DNA from: Prauserella flavalba
GTDB taxonomy: Bacteria > Actinomycetota > Actinomycetes > Mycobacteriales > Pseudonocardiaceae
Assembly: GCF_003202235.1 (NCBI RefSeq)
Contig: NZ_MASU01000005.1
Coordinates: 1,364,001 to 1,428,000, forward strand
Direction of reading: 5' to 3'
Length of the DNA stretch: 64,000 nt
The position numbers were made by a program, and so were the translations under genes. The stretch's first letter is position 1. Each line of letters starts with the position of its first letter. Under the pieces are notes generated by a model. It ran no database searches. It was given only the letters and a program-made list of their open reading frames with translations, and had not been told where the DNA came from. Below, in pieces: positions 29,198 to 37,820 of this stretch.

Positions 29198-30337
29198 ATG
29201 AGTGATCGCGTGACGGTGACCGAGGCCGAGGCGGCCAGGCGCACCATCCGCCGCACCGACTTCGTCTCCTGCAACCAGGCGTTCATCGACTGCCGGACAC
29301 CGGGGTCGGATCGCAAGGAGAACTACGCGATGATCGGCCCCGGCGTCACCCAGAACGCCGACCAGGTGGTGAACCTGCGCGAACCGCACGGCTACAACAT
29401 CGGCGCCGCGGCCATGCCCAGCGGCATCACCAACAACCTGCACCTGCACTTCACCGCCGAGGTCTTCTACTGCTTCCGCGGCGAGTTCCTGCTGCGCTGG
29501 GGCGCGGACGGCAAGGACGGCGAGCTGGTCCTGCGCGAGGGCGACATCGCGTCGATGCCGACCTGGATCTTCCGCGGCTTCACCAACATCGGTCCCGACG
29601 ACGGCTGGCTGTTCACCACGCTCGGCCACGACGACACCGGCGGCATCATCTGGGGACCCTCGGTGCTGCGGGAGGCCGAGGGCCACGGGCTGTTCCTGAC
29701 CTCGGAGAACCAGCTCATCGACACGGTCGCGGGTGACGAGCCGCCCGAGGACGCCGAGCTGGTGCGGCCCATGACCGACGAGCAGATCGCCCGCCTGCGC
29801 ACCTACACCGCCGAGCAGATGCGCAGGCGGGTCGCGACCGCGGACGACCTTGAGTACTCCCCCGCGCCGTTCCTGGACAGCACGCTGCCGGGCGGCGGGG
29901 CGCAGCTGGCGCTCGTGATCGGGTACGGGATGACCGAGGACATGCACCAGGAGCCCCGCGTGTTCAACCCGCACGGCCACAACGTCGCGTGGCTGCGCGC
30001 GGAACCGGGCCAGGGCATGCTCCCTCACCGCCACGCCGAGACACAGGTGCTGCTGGTCAAGGACGGCGAGTGGGAGGTCACGCTCAACCTGCACGACGAG
30101 GTGACGGTCCGGCTCGGCCCGTGGGACATGCTGTCCGTGCCGCGCGGCGCCTGGCGGGCCCTGCGCAACGCCGGGGACGACACCGCGACGGTGCTCGTGA
30201 TCAACGGCGGCGACGGCCGGGTGCGGCTGGAGTGGGACGACGAGGTCGTCAAGGCCGCCGCGGACGCGGGTGTCGCCACCGACCACAACGGCTACGTCGC
30301 ACCGTACGCGCTCGTGCCGAGGACGATCGGCCGATGA
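29198..30337 (+). CDS. Double-cupin (bicupin) protein
   Basis: 379 aa with two cupin barrels. The first (about 65-150) has NNLHLHFTAEVFYCFRGEFLL and VLREGDIASMPTWIFRGF; the second (about 255-345) has MLPHRHAETQVLLVKDGEWEV and VRLGPWDMLSVPRGAWRALRN. Both keep the H-x-H pair followed by E or Q, so metal binding is possible at both. Bicupins include ring-cleaving dioxygenases, oxalate decarboxylases and isomerases. ATG 29198 is favoured because GAAGGGA lies 10 nt upstream; an in-frame ATG at 29177 would lie inside the operator. First gene of a LacI-controlled operon with a hydrolase and an aldolase. Specific reaction unknown. Confidence 0.82.
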   Translation: MSDRVTVTEAEAARRTIRRTDFVSCNQAFIDCRTPGSDRKENYAMIGPGVTQNADQVVNLREPHGYNIGAAAMPSGITNNLHLHFTAEVFYCFRGEFLLRWGADGKDGELVLREGDIASMPTWIFRGFTNIGPDDGWLFTTLGHDDTGGIIWGPSVLREAEGHGLFLTSENQLIDTVAGDEPPEDAELVRPMTDEQIARLRTYTAEQMRRRVATADDLEYSPAPFLDSTLPGGGAQLALVIGYGMTEDMHQEPRVFNPHGHNVAWLRAEPGQGMLPHRHAETQVLLVKDGEWEVTLNLHDEVTVRLGPWDMLSVPRGAWRALRNAGDDTATVLVINGGDGRVRLEWDDEVVKAAADAGVATDHNGYVAPYALVPRTIGR

Positions 30338-31047
30338 CGACTGCACCGCTCGTGCTGCTGCCCGGCATGCTCTGCGACGCCGGGCTGTGGGACGACGTGC
30401 GTGGCGAGCTCGGCATGTCCACAGTGGACGTCGAGCTGAGTGCGCCGAGCATCGAGGGCATGGCGAGGCAGGTGCTCGGCGCCGTCGAAGGGCCGTTCGC
30501 GCTCGCCGGGCTCAGCCTCGGCGCGATCGTCGGCTTCGAGGTGCTGCGCCTGGCCCCGGAGCGGGTCACCGGGTTCTGTGCGATGTCCACCAACGCCGGT
30601 GCTCCCCGCCCGCACCAGCTCGACCAGTGGGCCGCACTCGCCCGGCTCACCGCCGGGGGCGGCTTCGCCGACGCCGTCGAGGCGATCCTGCCGACGATGT
30701 TCGCGACCCCGGAGCCGCCCGCCGAGCACGCGCGTCGCTTCCTCGCGATGGCCTGGCGGGTGGGCCCGGCCGCCTTCCGCGCGCAGCTCGCCGCGCAGGC
30801 CACGCGCACCGACGCGCACGAGGCGCTGCGGGCCGTGCGGGTGCCGTCGCTCGTGCTGAGCGGCGGCGCCGACGCGCTGTGCCCGGAGAGCTTCCACACC
30901 GCGATCGCTTCCGCGATCCCCGGCGCGCGGCTGCGCACGCTGCCCGGCGCCGGTCATCTCCTGCCCATCGAACGGCCCGGTGAGGTGGCCGTGCTGCTCG
31001 CCGACTGGCTGCGCACCGTGCCGCGGCGGAAGGAGTCCCATGCCTGA
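30334..31047 (+). CDS. Alpha/beta hydrolase
   Basis: 237 aa. The fold is evident from LVLLPGMLCDAGLWDDV (oxyanion-side loop), the nucleophile elbow LAGLSLGAIVG (Ser about 70), the acid region LSGGADALCP and the His region LPGAGHLLPIERPG. This suits a small ester, lactone or C-C bond hydrolase with a short cap (PPAEHARRFLAMAWRVG). It overlaps the cupin gene stop by 4 bp (ATGA) and the aldolase start by 8 bp, so all three are coupled. It may hydrolyse the product of the bicupin or release an acyl fragment before the aldolase step. Confidence 0.85.
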   Translation: MTTAPLVLLPGMLCDAGLWDDVRGELGMSTVDVELSAPSIEGMARQVLGAVEGPFALAGLSLGAIVGFEVLRLAPERVTGFCAMSTNAGAPRPHQLDQWAALARLTAGGGFADAVEAILPTMFATPEPPAEHARRFLAMAWRVGPAAFRAQLAAQATRTDAHEALRAVRVPSLVLSGGADALCPESFHTAIASAIPGARLRTLPGAGHLLPIERPGEVAVLLADWLRTVPRRKESHA

Positions 31048-31780
31048 TTGCCTCAAGCGACGGCTGCTCGCCGGCGAGCGGCTGCGGGGCGGATTGCTGC
31101 GCATGCCCGCGGATTTCCTGGTGGAGCTGGCGGGCGTCGCCGGCCTGGATTTCGTGCTCGTGGACTGCGAGCACGGTCCCGCCGACCTCGTGGCGCTGCA
31201 GCAGCACATCCAGGCCGCCCAGGCGCGGGGCATCGGCGTGCTGGTGCGGGTGGGCCACGAGGAGCCCGCCCTCGTGCTCCGGGCACTGGACCTCGGAGCC
31301 GAGGGCATCGTGGTGCCGCACGTCGACACGGTGGAGCAGGCGCGGCGGGCCGTGCGCTCGGCGCACTACCCGCCGCTCGGCGACCGCGGGTTCGCCACCT
31401 ACTCGCGGGCCGGGTCGTTCGGCGCCGCGTCCATCGCAGGCCACCTCGCGGCCTCGGCCGGGACCACACTGGTGATCCCGATGCTGGAAACGGAGGCGGC
31501 GTGCGCGGCCGCGCACGAGATCGCGGCCGTGGACGGTGTGGACGCACTGGTCGTCGGCCCCGCGGACCTCTCGGTGTCGATGGGCCTCACCGGCGGCGCG
31601 GCGGAACCGGCCGTCCAGGAGGCGATGGCCCGTGCGGCCGCCGCGGCGCGGGACGCGGGCAAGCCGATGCTCAGCATCGTCGGCACCCGGGAGCAGGCCG
31701 CGAGCGCGCCGCAGAGTGCCGTGGTGTTCAACCTCGCGCACGTCCTGCTGGGCACGTTCCGTGACCTGGCCGCCTGGTGA
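31040..31780 (+). CDS. HpcH/HpaI-family class II aldolase
   Basis: 246 aa. Family landmarks include GLDFVLVDCEHGPADL, VRVGHEEP, ALDLGAEGIVVPHVDTVEQA, the metal-binding Glu in IPMLETEAA and the Asp in VVGPADLSVSMG, with RGF near RGFATYSRAG. These Mg/Mn-dependent aldolases cleave 2-keto-3-deoxy or 4-hydroxy-2-oxo acids to pyruvate and an aldehyde. The start ATG has GGAAGGAG 5 nt upstream. As the last gene in the LacI operon it should catalyse the terminal retro-aldol step. This favours a pathway converging on a 2-oxo-3-deoxy acid; the true substrate is not deducible. Confidence 0.9.
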   Translation: MPDCLKRRLLAGERLRGGLLRMPADFLVELAGVAGLDFVLVDCEHGPADLVALQQHIQAAQARGIGVLVRVGHEEPALVLRALDLGAEGIVVPHVDTVEQARRAVRSAHYPPLGDRGFATYSRAGSFGAASIAGHLAASAGTTLVIPMLETEAACAAAHEIAAVDGVDALVVGPADLSVSMGLTGGAAEPAVQEAMARAAAAARDAGKPMLSIVGTREQAASAPQSAVVFNLAHVLLGTFRDLAAW

Positions 31781-31809
31781 GCCGTCGATGGCCACCCGCG
31801 CGGCCCGGC

Positions 31810-32709
31810 CTACTTCGCGAGCCGGTCCCGCAGCCACTGGCCGATGTCGCTGATCGTCGCGTCGGCCTCGGGGGCACGACCTGCCAGCAGGGTGAACGAG
31901 TGCTGCATCTCGGGCACGACGTGGAGGGTCACCTCGGCACCCGCTTCCCTGGCGCGTTCGGTGAACGTCGTGGCGTCGGACACCAGCGTCTCCTGGTCGC
32001 CGACGTAGACGAGCGTCGGCGGCAACCCGCCCAGGTCGGCACACAGCGGATTGATCAGCGGATGCTCCGGCGACGTGTCACCGAGCACCGCCGCCCGCAT
32101 GGCTTCGAGGATGGGCCTCCGCACCACGGCGTCGGTCGCCGCGTTGGTGTCCATCGTGGTCCCGCTCAGGGTCATGTCGTACCAGGGCGAGATGGCCACC
32201 ACGGCGGCCGGGGCGGGCCTGCCCTCGGCACGGAGCCGGATCGCCAGGCTGGTGCAGAGGTTCCCGCCCGCCGAGTGACCGATACTCACGACCTGCCCGA
32301 TTCCCTGGCCGAGCAGCCACTCGTAGGCCACGACGGCGTCGTCGAGCGCGGCGGGAAACGGGTGTTCCGGCGCGTGCCGGTAGTCGAGCACCAGTGCACG
32401 CGCCCCGGCCGCCTTCGCGAGGTGTCCCGCCATCTTCCGGTCGGTGTGCATCGAGCAGACCATGAACCCGCCGCCGTGGAAGTGCAGCAACGCGCGGTCC
32501 GGGTCGTGGTCGTCCGGGATGCACCACAACGCGGGCACCCCGCCGGCGTCGACCTCGGCGTAGCTCACGCCCACCGGCTCGCGGGTGACCAGGTGGATCT
32601 CCTCGAACAGGTCACGCATGGTCGCCAGGTCCATGTCCGGCCGCGCGTCCGACCGTTCGGCGAGCGAGCGGTAGATGCCGGTCAGGTAGTGCGATTCCTT
32701 GCTGGCCAC
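31810..32709 (-). CDS. Alpha/beta hydrolase, hormone-sensitive-lipase (HSL) family esterase
   Basis: 299 aa. The HSL oxyanion motif LLHFHGGGFMV, the nucleophile GHSAGGNL (Ser about 155), the acid in VYVGDQETLVSD and the His in PEMQHSFTLL give a complete triad. These enzymes hydrolyse short to medium acyl esters. The GTG start has GGAAAGGGA 9 nt upstream; it overlaps the SDR stop by 28 bp. It is the downstream end of a nine-gene minus-strand cluster that begins with the amidohydrolase. It could release an ester intermediate of that pathway. Confidence 0.88.
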   Translation of the reverse strand: MASKESHYLTGIYRSLAERSDARPDMDLATMRDLFEEIHLVTREPVGVSYAEVDAGGVPALWCIPDDHDPDRALLHFHGGGFMVCSMHTDRKMAGHLAKAAGARALVLDYRHAPEHPFPAALDDAVVAYEWLLGQGIGQVVSIGHSAGGNLCTSLAIRLRAEGRPAPAAVVAISPWYDMTLSGTTMDTNAATDAVVRRPILEAMRAAVLGDTSPEHPLINPLCADLGGLPPTLVYVGDQETLVSDATTFTERAREAGAEVTLHVVPEMQHSFTLLAGRAPEADATISDIGQWLRDRLAK

Positions 32710-33506
32710 TTCGTTGTGTCCCTTTCCGTGATCAGGCGCCACTCGGCGCCCTCGTTGACGAACCAGCGCGGGAAGCCCCGCAGGGTCTGCCCGCCGTCCG
32801 CGAGGAGTGCGGCGCCGGTGACGTACGCGGCCTCGTCGCCGGCGAGGAACGCCACCACGTTCGCGATCTCCTCAGGACGTCCCGTCCTGGCCAAGGGCGT
32901 CTCCGCCGACACGAGCTCGCGCATCCCGTCGGCACCGAGCAGTCCGTCGGTCATGCTCGTCTCGATCACGCCGGGACAGACCGTGTTGACCCGGATCCCG
33001 TACGGGCCCAGCTCGTCGGCAAGGCAGCGTGCGAGCATCTCCGCGCCCGCCTTGGAGGCCGCGTACCCCGAGAAGAGCGTGCACGAGCGCAGGGCCGCCG
33101 TGGATGCGTTGATCACGAGCGCGCCACCGGCACCGCCCTCGACCATCTTCCTCGCGGCGGACTGGCACACCAGGAACGTGCCGTTCAGGTTGACCTCGAC
33201 GTGTCGCCGCCACACCTCGAAGTCCTGCTCCAGCACCGAACCGAAGCGGCCGTAGCCGGCGTTGGCGACACAGATGTCGAGCCGGCCGAGGCCGGCGAAC
33301 AGTCGCTCGACCGACGGGCGCGCGGTCTGGTCGTACTCGGCCGCGACCGCGTCTCCGCCGGCCGCGCGGACCACTGCCGCGGTCTTCTCCGCACCCTCGC
33401 CGTCACGATCAGCGGCGACGACGCGCACGCCGTCCCGCGCGAGCCGCACCGAGATCGCCGCGCCGATGTCGCCGGCGGCTCCGGTCACCAGCGCTACCTT
33501 CACCAT
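32682..33506 (-). CDS. Short-chain dehydrogenase/reductase (SDR) with C-terminal extension
   Basis: 274 aa. The NAD(P)-binding motif is [10 protein letters not shown], the structural motif is NAGYGRFG, the catalytic Ser is in VINASTAAL and the Tyr-Lys pair is YAASKAG. After the usual [12 protein letters not shown] ending it carries a further 35 residues or so ([21 protein letters not shown]), longer than most SDRs, which end close to the DGG. The start overlaps the preceding SDR stop by 7 bp. Probably oxidises a hydroxyacyl intermediate; cofactor choice is not clear, though ADRDG after strand 2 favours NAD. Confidence 0.87.
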   Translation of the reverse strand: MVKVALVTGAAGDIGAAISVRLARDGVRVVAADRDGEGAEKTAAVVRAAGGDAVAAEYDQTARPSVERLFAGLGRLDICVANAGYGRFGSVLEQDFEVWRRHVEVNLNGTFLVCQSAARKMVEGGAGGALVINASTAALRSCTLFSGYAASKAGAEMLARCLADELGPYGIRVNTVCPGVIETSMTDGLLGADGMRELVSAETPLARTGRPEEIANVVAFLAGDEAAYVTGAALLADGGQTLRGFPRWFVNEGAEWRLITERDTTKWPARNRTT

Positions 33507-34183
33507 CGGACCCACCCCCCGTCCACGAACAACGCCTGCCCCGTGATGTATCCCGCCGCAGGCGAGAGCAGGAACGCGACCGCGTCCGCGACCTCCTCCG
33601 GTTTTCCGGTGCGGCGCAACGGAAGCCCGCGGGCGATCTTGGCGCCGAGCTCGGTGAGACCGGACTCCCGCACCATGTCGGTGTCGATGAACCCAGGGCA
33701 CACGGCGTTGACCCGCACCGGTCCGAGCTCGACCGCCAACGACCGGGTCAGTGTCAGCAGCGCGCCTTTCGACGTGTCGTAGGCGAGCTGCCCGCTGAAC
33801 CCGATCACGGCGGTCGACGCGATGTTGACGATCGCACCGCGGCCGGATGCCGCGAGGTGTCCGGCGACCGCCCGGGTGACCAGGAACGGACCGGTCGTGT
33901 TCACGTCCAGCACCCGTTGCCAGTCCTCGCGCCGATGTTCGGCGAGCGTGCCACGCAGCTCGATGCCCGCGTTGTTGACGAGGTTGTCCAGCCCGCCGAG
34001 ACGGTCCAGCGACCGGGTGAGTGCCTGCCCGACCGCGGCCTCGTCGGTGACATCGACGGCGACGTCGGCGCCGCCGCGGATGTCCCAGGCCACGACGTCG
34101 TGTCCCTGTTCGCGGAGGCAGCGGGTGATGGCGGCGCCGATCCCCCGTGCCCCGCCGGTGACGATGGTGCGTGGTGCGTTCAT
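33500..34183 (-). CDS. Short-chain dehydrogenase/reductase (FabG-like)
   Basis: 227 aa, a compact [13 protein letters not shown] binds the dinucleotide, NNAGI is the structural motif, IASTAVIG holds the Ser, and YDTSKGA the Tyr-Lys pair; it ends with the classic [10 protein letters not shown]. An acidic residue after the second strand (AWDIRGG) suggests NAD(H). It overlaps the KASIII-like gene by 4 bp upstream and the other SDR by 7 bp downstream. Two SDRs in sequence may act on different stereoisomers or chain positions of a 3-hydroxyacyl-CoA. Confidence 0.9.
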   Translation of the reverse strand: MNAPRTIVTGGARGIGAAITRCLREQGHDVVAWDIRGGADVAVDVTDEAAVGQALTRSLDRLGGLDNLVNNAGIELRGTLAEHRREDWQRVLDVNTTGPFLVTRAVAGHLAASGRGAIVNIASTAVIGFSGQLAYDTSKGALLTLTRSLAVELGPVRVNAVCPGFIDTDMVRESGLTELGAKIARGLPLRRTGKPEEVADAVAFLLSPAAGYITGQALFVDGGWVRW

Positions 34184-35211
34184 TCGTAGGTCCCGGTGAG
34201 TCGTTCGTGGCCGGCGTAGCGTCGTTCGTAGCGCACGGCGGTCGGGTAGTCGACGCTGATCGCCCGGTCGAGCTCCCGGTCCGTCCCGGAGCCGATGGCG
34301 TTCCCGGTGGCGCGCATCAGGACGGCGTCGCTGCTCGCGCCCGCGCCATACGACAGCAGGACCACCGTGTCCCCGCTCCCGGCCCGATCGAGGACACGCG
34401 CGAGAGACAGCAGCGCGGAGGCCGATCCCGCGTCACCGATGCGATCGGCGACCAGACCTGCGCCGGTGCTCTCCCCCGGCACGCCGAGGACTTTCGCGAT
34501 CCTGGCGGGCGTGGCCGCGTCGGGCTGGCTGACGGCGAGATGACCGACCTCCTCCGCCGCGACGCCGAGCCTGCCGAACGCCAGCTTCACATGCTGCTCC
34601 AGGCCCACCCCGGTCGCGGTCATCGCCGAACCGGTGCCGCGGATGTGGCGCTCGCCGTCGAGGCGGTACCTGTCCGGCGTGTCCGTGGCGGCCGACGCCG
34701 CGCGCACCACGGTGGCCGCGCCGTCCTCGGCGCCGACCACGAACGCGGCCGCACCCGCACCCGCCGTGTACTCGAACGGATCACCGGGGGCGGCGTGCAG
34801 CGCGAGCGTGTCGGCACCGATCGCCAGTGCGCGCTCGCCGAGACCGGAGGAGACCCAGGCGATGGCGGACAGCAGCGCGGCGGTGCCTGACTTGTCCGCG
34901 CACTGCAGGTCGGTGACGAACACGTGCGGGGACAGGCCCAGCATGTCCGCGACGATCGCGGCGGCCGAGCGGGTCGCGTACGGATTGGTCTGCGTGCCGA
35001 GGAAGACCGCGTCCACCCGGGACGTCAACGCTCGCTGGGCCGCTTCCGCCGCCAATGTGATCGTGTCCACATCAGGTCCAGGGACGGCCCGCCCGCCGAC
35101 CCCGAGCCGCCGCACGACCTGCTCGGGCACGTTCCTCCAGGCCCGGAGGATGTCGGCGAGCGCGATCCTGGTCGCCGGCACGGCGACACCCGCGCTGATC
35201 AATCCCGTCAT
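34180..35211 (-). CDS. KASIII/HMG-CoA-synthase-like protein with atypical active site
   Basis: 343 aa with the thiolase fold of archaeal-type HMG-CoA synthases: [15 protein letters not shown] start, the Cys in [15 protein letters not shown] (C104), [15 protein letters not shown] and the C-terminal [15 protein letters not shown]. Where the family usually has His in HQPN, this protein has VSQPDAA, so Ser228 replaces the expected His. Claisen chemistry may therefore be impaired, or acyl transfer or scaffolding may be its role. It is encoded with a DUF35 protein and a thiolase in the order known from archaea, where thiolase, DUF35 and HMG-CoA synthase form one complex that channels acetoacetyl-CoA. 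Here the complex probably processes a longer acyl-CoA. Confidence 0.78.
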   Translation of the reverse strand: MTGLISAGVAVPATRIALADILRAWRNVPEQVVRRLGVGGRAVPGPDVDTITLAAEAAQRALTSRVDAVFLGTQTNPYATRSAAAIVADMLGLSPHVFVTDLQCADKSGTAALLSAIAWVSSGLGERALAIGADTLALHAAPGDPFEYTAGAGAAAFVVGAEDGAATVVRAASAATDTPDRYRLDGERHIRGTGSAMTATGVGLEQHVKLAFGRLGVAAEEVGHLAVSQPDAATPARIAKVLGVPGESTGAGLVADRIGDAGSASALLSLARVLDRAGSGDTVVLLSYGAGASSDAVLMRATGNAIGSGTDRELDRAISVDYPTAVRYERRYAGHERLTGTYE

Positions 35212-35630
35212 GGCAGCTCCCGGAACTTGTAGCCGTACTCGTAGAGGCCGTTGCTCTCGCGCCGCCATTTGCGGATCACCAGTTCGACCCGCTGCCCGGG
35301 CGTCACCGTCCGCACGTCGACCAGTTCGGCGAGCACGGACGGCCCGTTGTCGAGCTCGATGATCGCGAACGGCCGGACCGGCCGCCCACCGTGGCCGACC
35401 AGCGGCGAGTGGTCCTCCGCCGCGCAGACCACCTTTCCGGTGCGGGACAACGGCTTCTCTGCCAGGTCGGCCGACCGGCAGGACGGGCAGATCCGCCGCG
35501 CCGGGAAGTGCACGGCCTCGCAGGCGCCGCACACGGTTCCGACGAGGCGATAGCGGCCGTGGCGGTTGCGCCAGCCCCGCGCGCCGGACGCGGTGTTGAT
35601 CCGGGGGATCGGTTCACTCGGCGCCCACAT
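35208..35630 (-). CDS. DUF35 zinc-ribbon / OB-fold acyl-CoA-associated protein
   Basis: 140 aa. The rubredoxin-like zinc ribbon is CGACEAVHFPARRICPSC (about 34-51), followed by the OB-fold region (about 65-120; VVCAAEDHSPLVGHGGRPVRPFAI). DUF35 proteins bind CoA and bridge thiolase and HMG-CoA synthase or act with lipid-transfer-type thiolases. The start overlaps the thiolase gene by 17 bp and the stop overlaps the KASIII-like gene by 4 bp, so all three partners are translated together. This strongly supports one complex. Confidence 0.88.
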   Translation of the reverse strand: MWAPSEPIPRINTASGARGWRNRHGRYRLVGTVCGACEAVHFPARRICPSCRSADLAEKPLSRTGKVVCAAEDHSPLVGHGGRPVRPFAIIELDNGPSVLAELVDVRTVTPGQRVELVIRKWRRESNGLYEYGYKFRELP

Positions 35631-36810
35631 GTCGTGACCTCCCCGTCGCTCGGCGCAGCACGGCGACCGCGCTGGTGCTGTTATTGCCACCCATCGCCTG
35701 GCACACCGCGACCTCGGGATCGCGGACCTGCCGGACTCCGGCCTCGCGCCGCAGCTGCCGGACGGACTCGACGACGACGTTGATCCCGGTCGTCCCTGTC
35801 GGATGGCCGAGCCCGATGCGGCCGCCGTCGGTGTTGGCGGGGCAGCGGCCGTCGAGCGCCGTCTCACCGGCCTGCACCGCGAGCGCGGCCTTGCCCGCGG
35901 GAAAGATGCCGAGCCCTTCGAGGTGGAGCGAGCCCATGATCGTGAAACAGTCGTGCACCTGCGCCACATCCACGTCCCCGGCGCCGATACCGGCCTGCCG
36001 GTAGGCGCTGTCCGCCGCGATCGCTGTCGGGAGTGCCCGCACGATGTCGCCGTCGTATCCGGGGTGGCCGAACTTGGCGGCGAGCCCGTTCGGTCCGGTC
36101 GCCTGAGCGATGCCCGCGATGACGGGCGCGTCCGGAACCTCGTCGGCCGCGACGAGCACGACCGCGCTGGATCCGTCACAGGCGCGCCCGCACGCGGCGC
36201 GCGTGATGGGCTTCGACACCCACCCACTGTCGAGCACGTCGGCCGTCGTGATGTCGGGGCGTCCCGTGTCGACCGCGACCGGGTTGTGCCGCGCGTACCA
36301 CCGGTCGGCGACCGCGAACGCGGCGACGGCCTCCTCCGAAGTACCGTGGACCTGCAGGTAGCGAGCGTGCATCAACGCCATCGTGTCCACGAAGTCGAAC
36401 CCGGCGGCCGCCTCGAAGTCGGCGTCCACATAGGACAACATGGAGTCGGCCGTCGTGGTCGTGTCCGACTGCTTCTCCACTCCGGCCACGAGCACGCACC
36501 GGTGTGCTCCGGACTGGATCATCCTGATCCCGGCCTGCACCGCCATCAGCCCGCCAGCGCACGCGCCGACGAGCTGGCCGAACGGAACCGGGGTCAGGCC
36601 AAGCTCGTCAGCGGTGACGGCGCCCAGGTTCTGCTGTTCGAACGTCTCCGGCAGGGTGCACGAGACCATCCCGCCGTCGATTCGCCCCAGGTCCATGCCC
36701 GCGTCGGCGACGGCCGCCAGCGACGCTTCCACGATCAGGTCCTTCCACGACCGGGCCGGGAAGAACCCGTGGCGGGTGATGCCGGCACCGGCGACGGCGA
36801 CCCCGGTCAT
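35614..36810 (-). CDS. Thiolase (SCP-x/acetyl-CoA acetyltransferase type)
   Basis: 398 aa. Nucleophilic Cys in VGACAGGLM (C84), the catalytic His in AQVHDCFTIMG, and the second His in RIGLGHPTGTTG are all visible; the C-terminal block AMGGNNSTSAVAVL replaces the C-x-G loop of classical thiolases, as in the SCP2/DUF35-associated branch. It either condenses acyl-CoAs or, in this catabolic setting, cleaves a 3-oxoacyl-CoA. It overlaps the amidohydrolase stop by 4 bp and the DUF35 start. The subtype is typical of sterol or polyketide side-chain removal and of HMG-CoA-type complexes. Confidence 0.9.
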   Translation of the reverse strand: MTGVAVAGAGITRHGFFPARSWKDLIVEASLAAVADAGMDLGRIDGGMVSCTLPETFEQQNLGAVTADELGLTPVPFGQLVGACAGGLMAVQAGIRMIQSGAHRCVLVAGVEKQSDTTTTADSMLSYVDADFEAAAGFDFVDTMALMHARYLQVHGTSEEAVAAFAVADRWYARHNPVAVDTGRPDITTADVLDSGWVSKPITRAACGRACDGSSAVVLVAADEVPDAPVIAGIAQATGPNGLAAKFGHPGYDGDIVRALPTAIAADSAYRQAGIGAGDVDVAQVHDCFTIMGSLHLEGLGIFPAGKAALAVQAGETALDGRCPANTDGGRIGLGHPTGTTGINVVVESVRQLRREAGVRQVRDPEVAVCQAMGGNNSTSAVAVLRRATGRSRHVGAE

Positions 36811-37751
36811 GATCCCGCCTCCAGCAACCGCGAGGCGTTACCCGACAACCAGGCCTGGAGTGCGGTGTCGGTGAGGCCGAGCCCCGCGAACTCACCGGCC
36901 AGCTCACCCGCACTGCGGCCGCTGACCCACGTCGTGCTGCCGAAGAGGACCTTGCGCCGCAACGGTCCCTCGACGCGCGCGAGCACCGGTTCCCAGCCGT
37001 AGCCGGGCGTGCGCATGGCCGACGCCCGGTGCGTCGAGCTGTCGAGATAGACGTGCTGGTGCCGCTGGGCAACCGCGGCCATCTCACCGAGCCACGGCCA
37101 TCCGCCGTGGCCGGCGACGATCCGCAGCGCGGGGTGCCTGCCCGCGAGCCGGTCCAGCTGCCACCACGAGCACGAGTCGACCGGCCGTGCGGTGGCGAAG
37201 TTCTGCCCACAGTGGATCCAGACGGGCAGCCGCTCTCGTTCGGCGTAGGCGAAGACCGGGGTGAACGCCTCGCTGAGAACGTCGGCCTCGTCGAGGAACG
37301 GGATGATCGAGAAGCCGGTCGCGCCGAGTTCCCGGTGCGACCGGACGGCTTCCCGTTCCGCGGCCGAGGGGTCCTTGAGGGAGATCCCCGCCCAGAAGCG
37401 CAGCTCCGTACGCCCGTCGACCAGGGCCGCGACCCGGTCGTTGACGGTGCCGCCCGGGATCTTCCACATGCCGCCGTGCACCACCTGGCAGGTGACACCG
37501 TCGGCGCTCAGCCGCTCGACGTGCTCGCCGACGTCGAGGCCCAGCCGCCCCGGTTCGACGAGCAGGTCGACCGCGGAGAACGGGTCCCTTTCGACGGTCT
37601 CCCGGTAGCGGCCGGGGTCGGCGCCTGCCTGATCGCACAGCCTGCGCGCGAACACGCTGAGGTAGCGCGGGGCGTCGGCCGCGAAGGCGCCGAGGTAGGC
37701 ACGCCAGCAGTCGCGGTCGTAGGCCACCTCGCAGATATCGACGATGTGCAT
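36807..37751 (-). CDS. Amidohydrolase (TIM-barrel, Amidohydro_2-like) with reduced metal site
   Basis: 314 aa from the second ATG (37751); an ATG two codons upstream (37757) is possible. The barrel strands ending in PVWIHCGQNF, VAGHGGWPWLGEM and FGSTTW match the Amidohydro_2 family of decarboxylases and lactonases. The N-terminal H-x-H motif is absent (the start is MHIVDICEV) and the usual final Asp of FGSD is Ser-Thr, so metal binding is doubtful. A TTGACA -35 (37789-37784) with an AT-rich -10 (TAAACA) 18 bp away fits leaderless transcription from 37751. First gene of the nine-gene cluster, opposite a TetR regulator. Confidence 0.78.
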   Translation of the reverse strand: MHIVDICEVAYDRDCWRAYLGAFAADAPRYLSVFARRLCDQAGADPGRYRETVERDPFSAVDLLVEPGRLGLDVGEHVERLSADGVTCQVVHGGMWKIPGGTVNDRVAALVDGRTELRFWAGISLKDPSAAEREAVRSHRELGATGFSIIPFLDEADVLSEAFTPVFAYAERERLPVWIHCGQNFATARPVDSCSWWQLDRLAGRHPALRIVAGHGGWPWLGEMAAVAQRHQHVYLDSSTHRASAMRTPGYGWEPVLARVEGPLRRKVLFGSTTWVSGRSAGELAGEFAGLGLTDTALQAWLSGNASRLLEAGS

Positions 37752-37765
37752 GAACATTTGTTTAT
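37750..37765. promoter_or_regulatory. TetR-type operator-like site, amidohydrolase promoter
   Basis: ATGAACATTTGTTTAT contains the near-palindrome TGAACA-tt-TGTTTA over the likely -10 of the amidohydrolase promoter. It strongly resembles the sequence at the ligase promoter (40062-40077), so both are probably bound by the TetR protein encoded between them. Confidence 0.5.
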
Positions 37766-37777
37766 CTCGACGGGACG

Positions 37778-37793
37778 GTCCATGTCAATGGAC
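37778..37793. promoter_or_regulatory. Inverted repeat GTCCAT-gtca-ATGGAC in divergent promoter
   Basis: A perfect 6-bp inverted repeat with a 4-bp spacer overlaps the TTGACA -35 of the amidohydrolase promoter. It also lies where the -35 of the TetR promoter is expected. Either the TetR operator itself or a site for another regulator. Confidence 0.45.
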
Positions 37794-37808
37794 GTTCATA
37801 CATCGGGC

Positions 37809-37814
37809 TAGAGT
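37809..37814 (+). promoter_or_regulatory. Probable -10 of leaderless TetR gene
   Basis: TAGAGT lies 6 nt before the ATG at 37821, the spacing expected when transcription starts at the initiation codon. No ribosome-binding site precedes the ATG. Confidence 0.35.
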
Positions 37815-37820
37815 GGCGGC

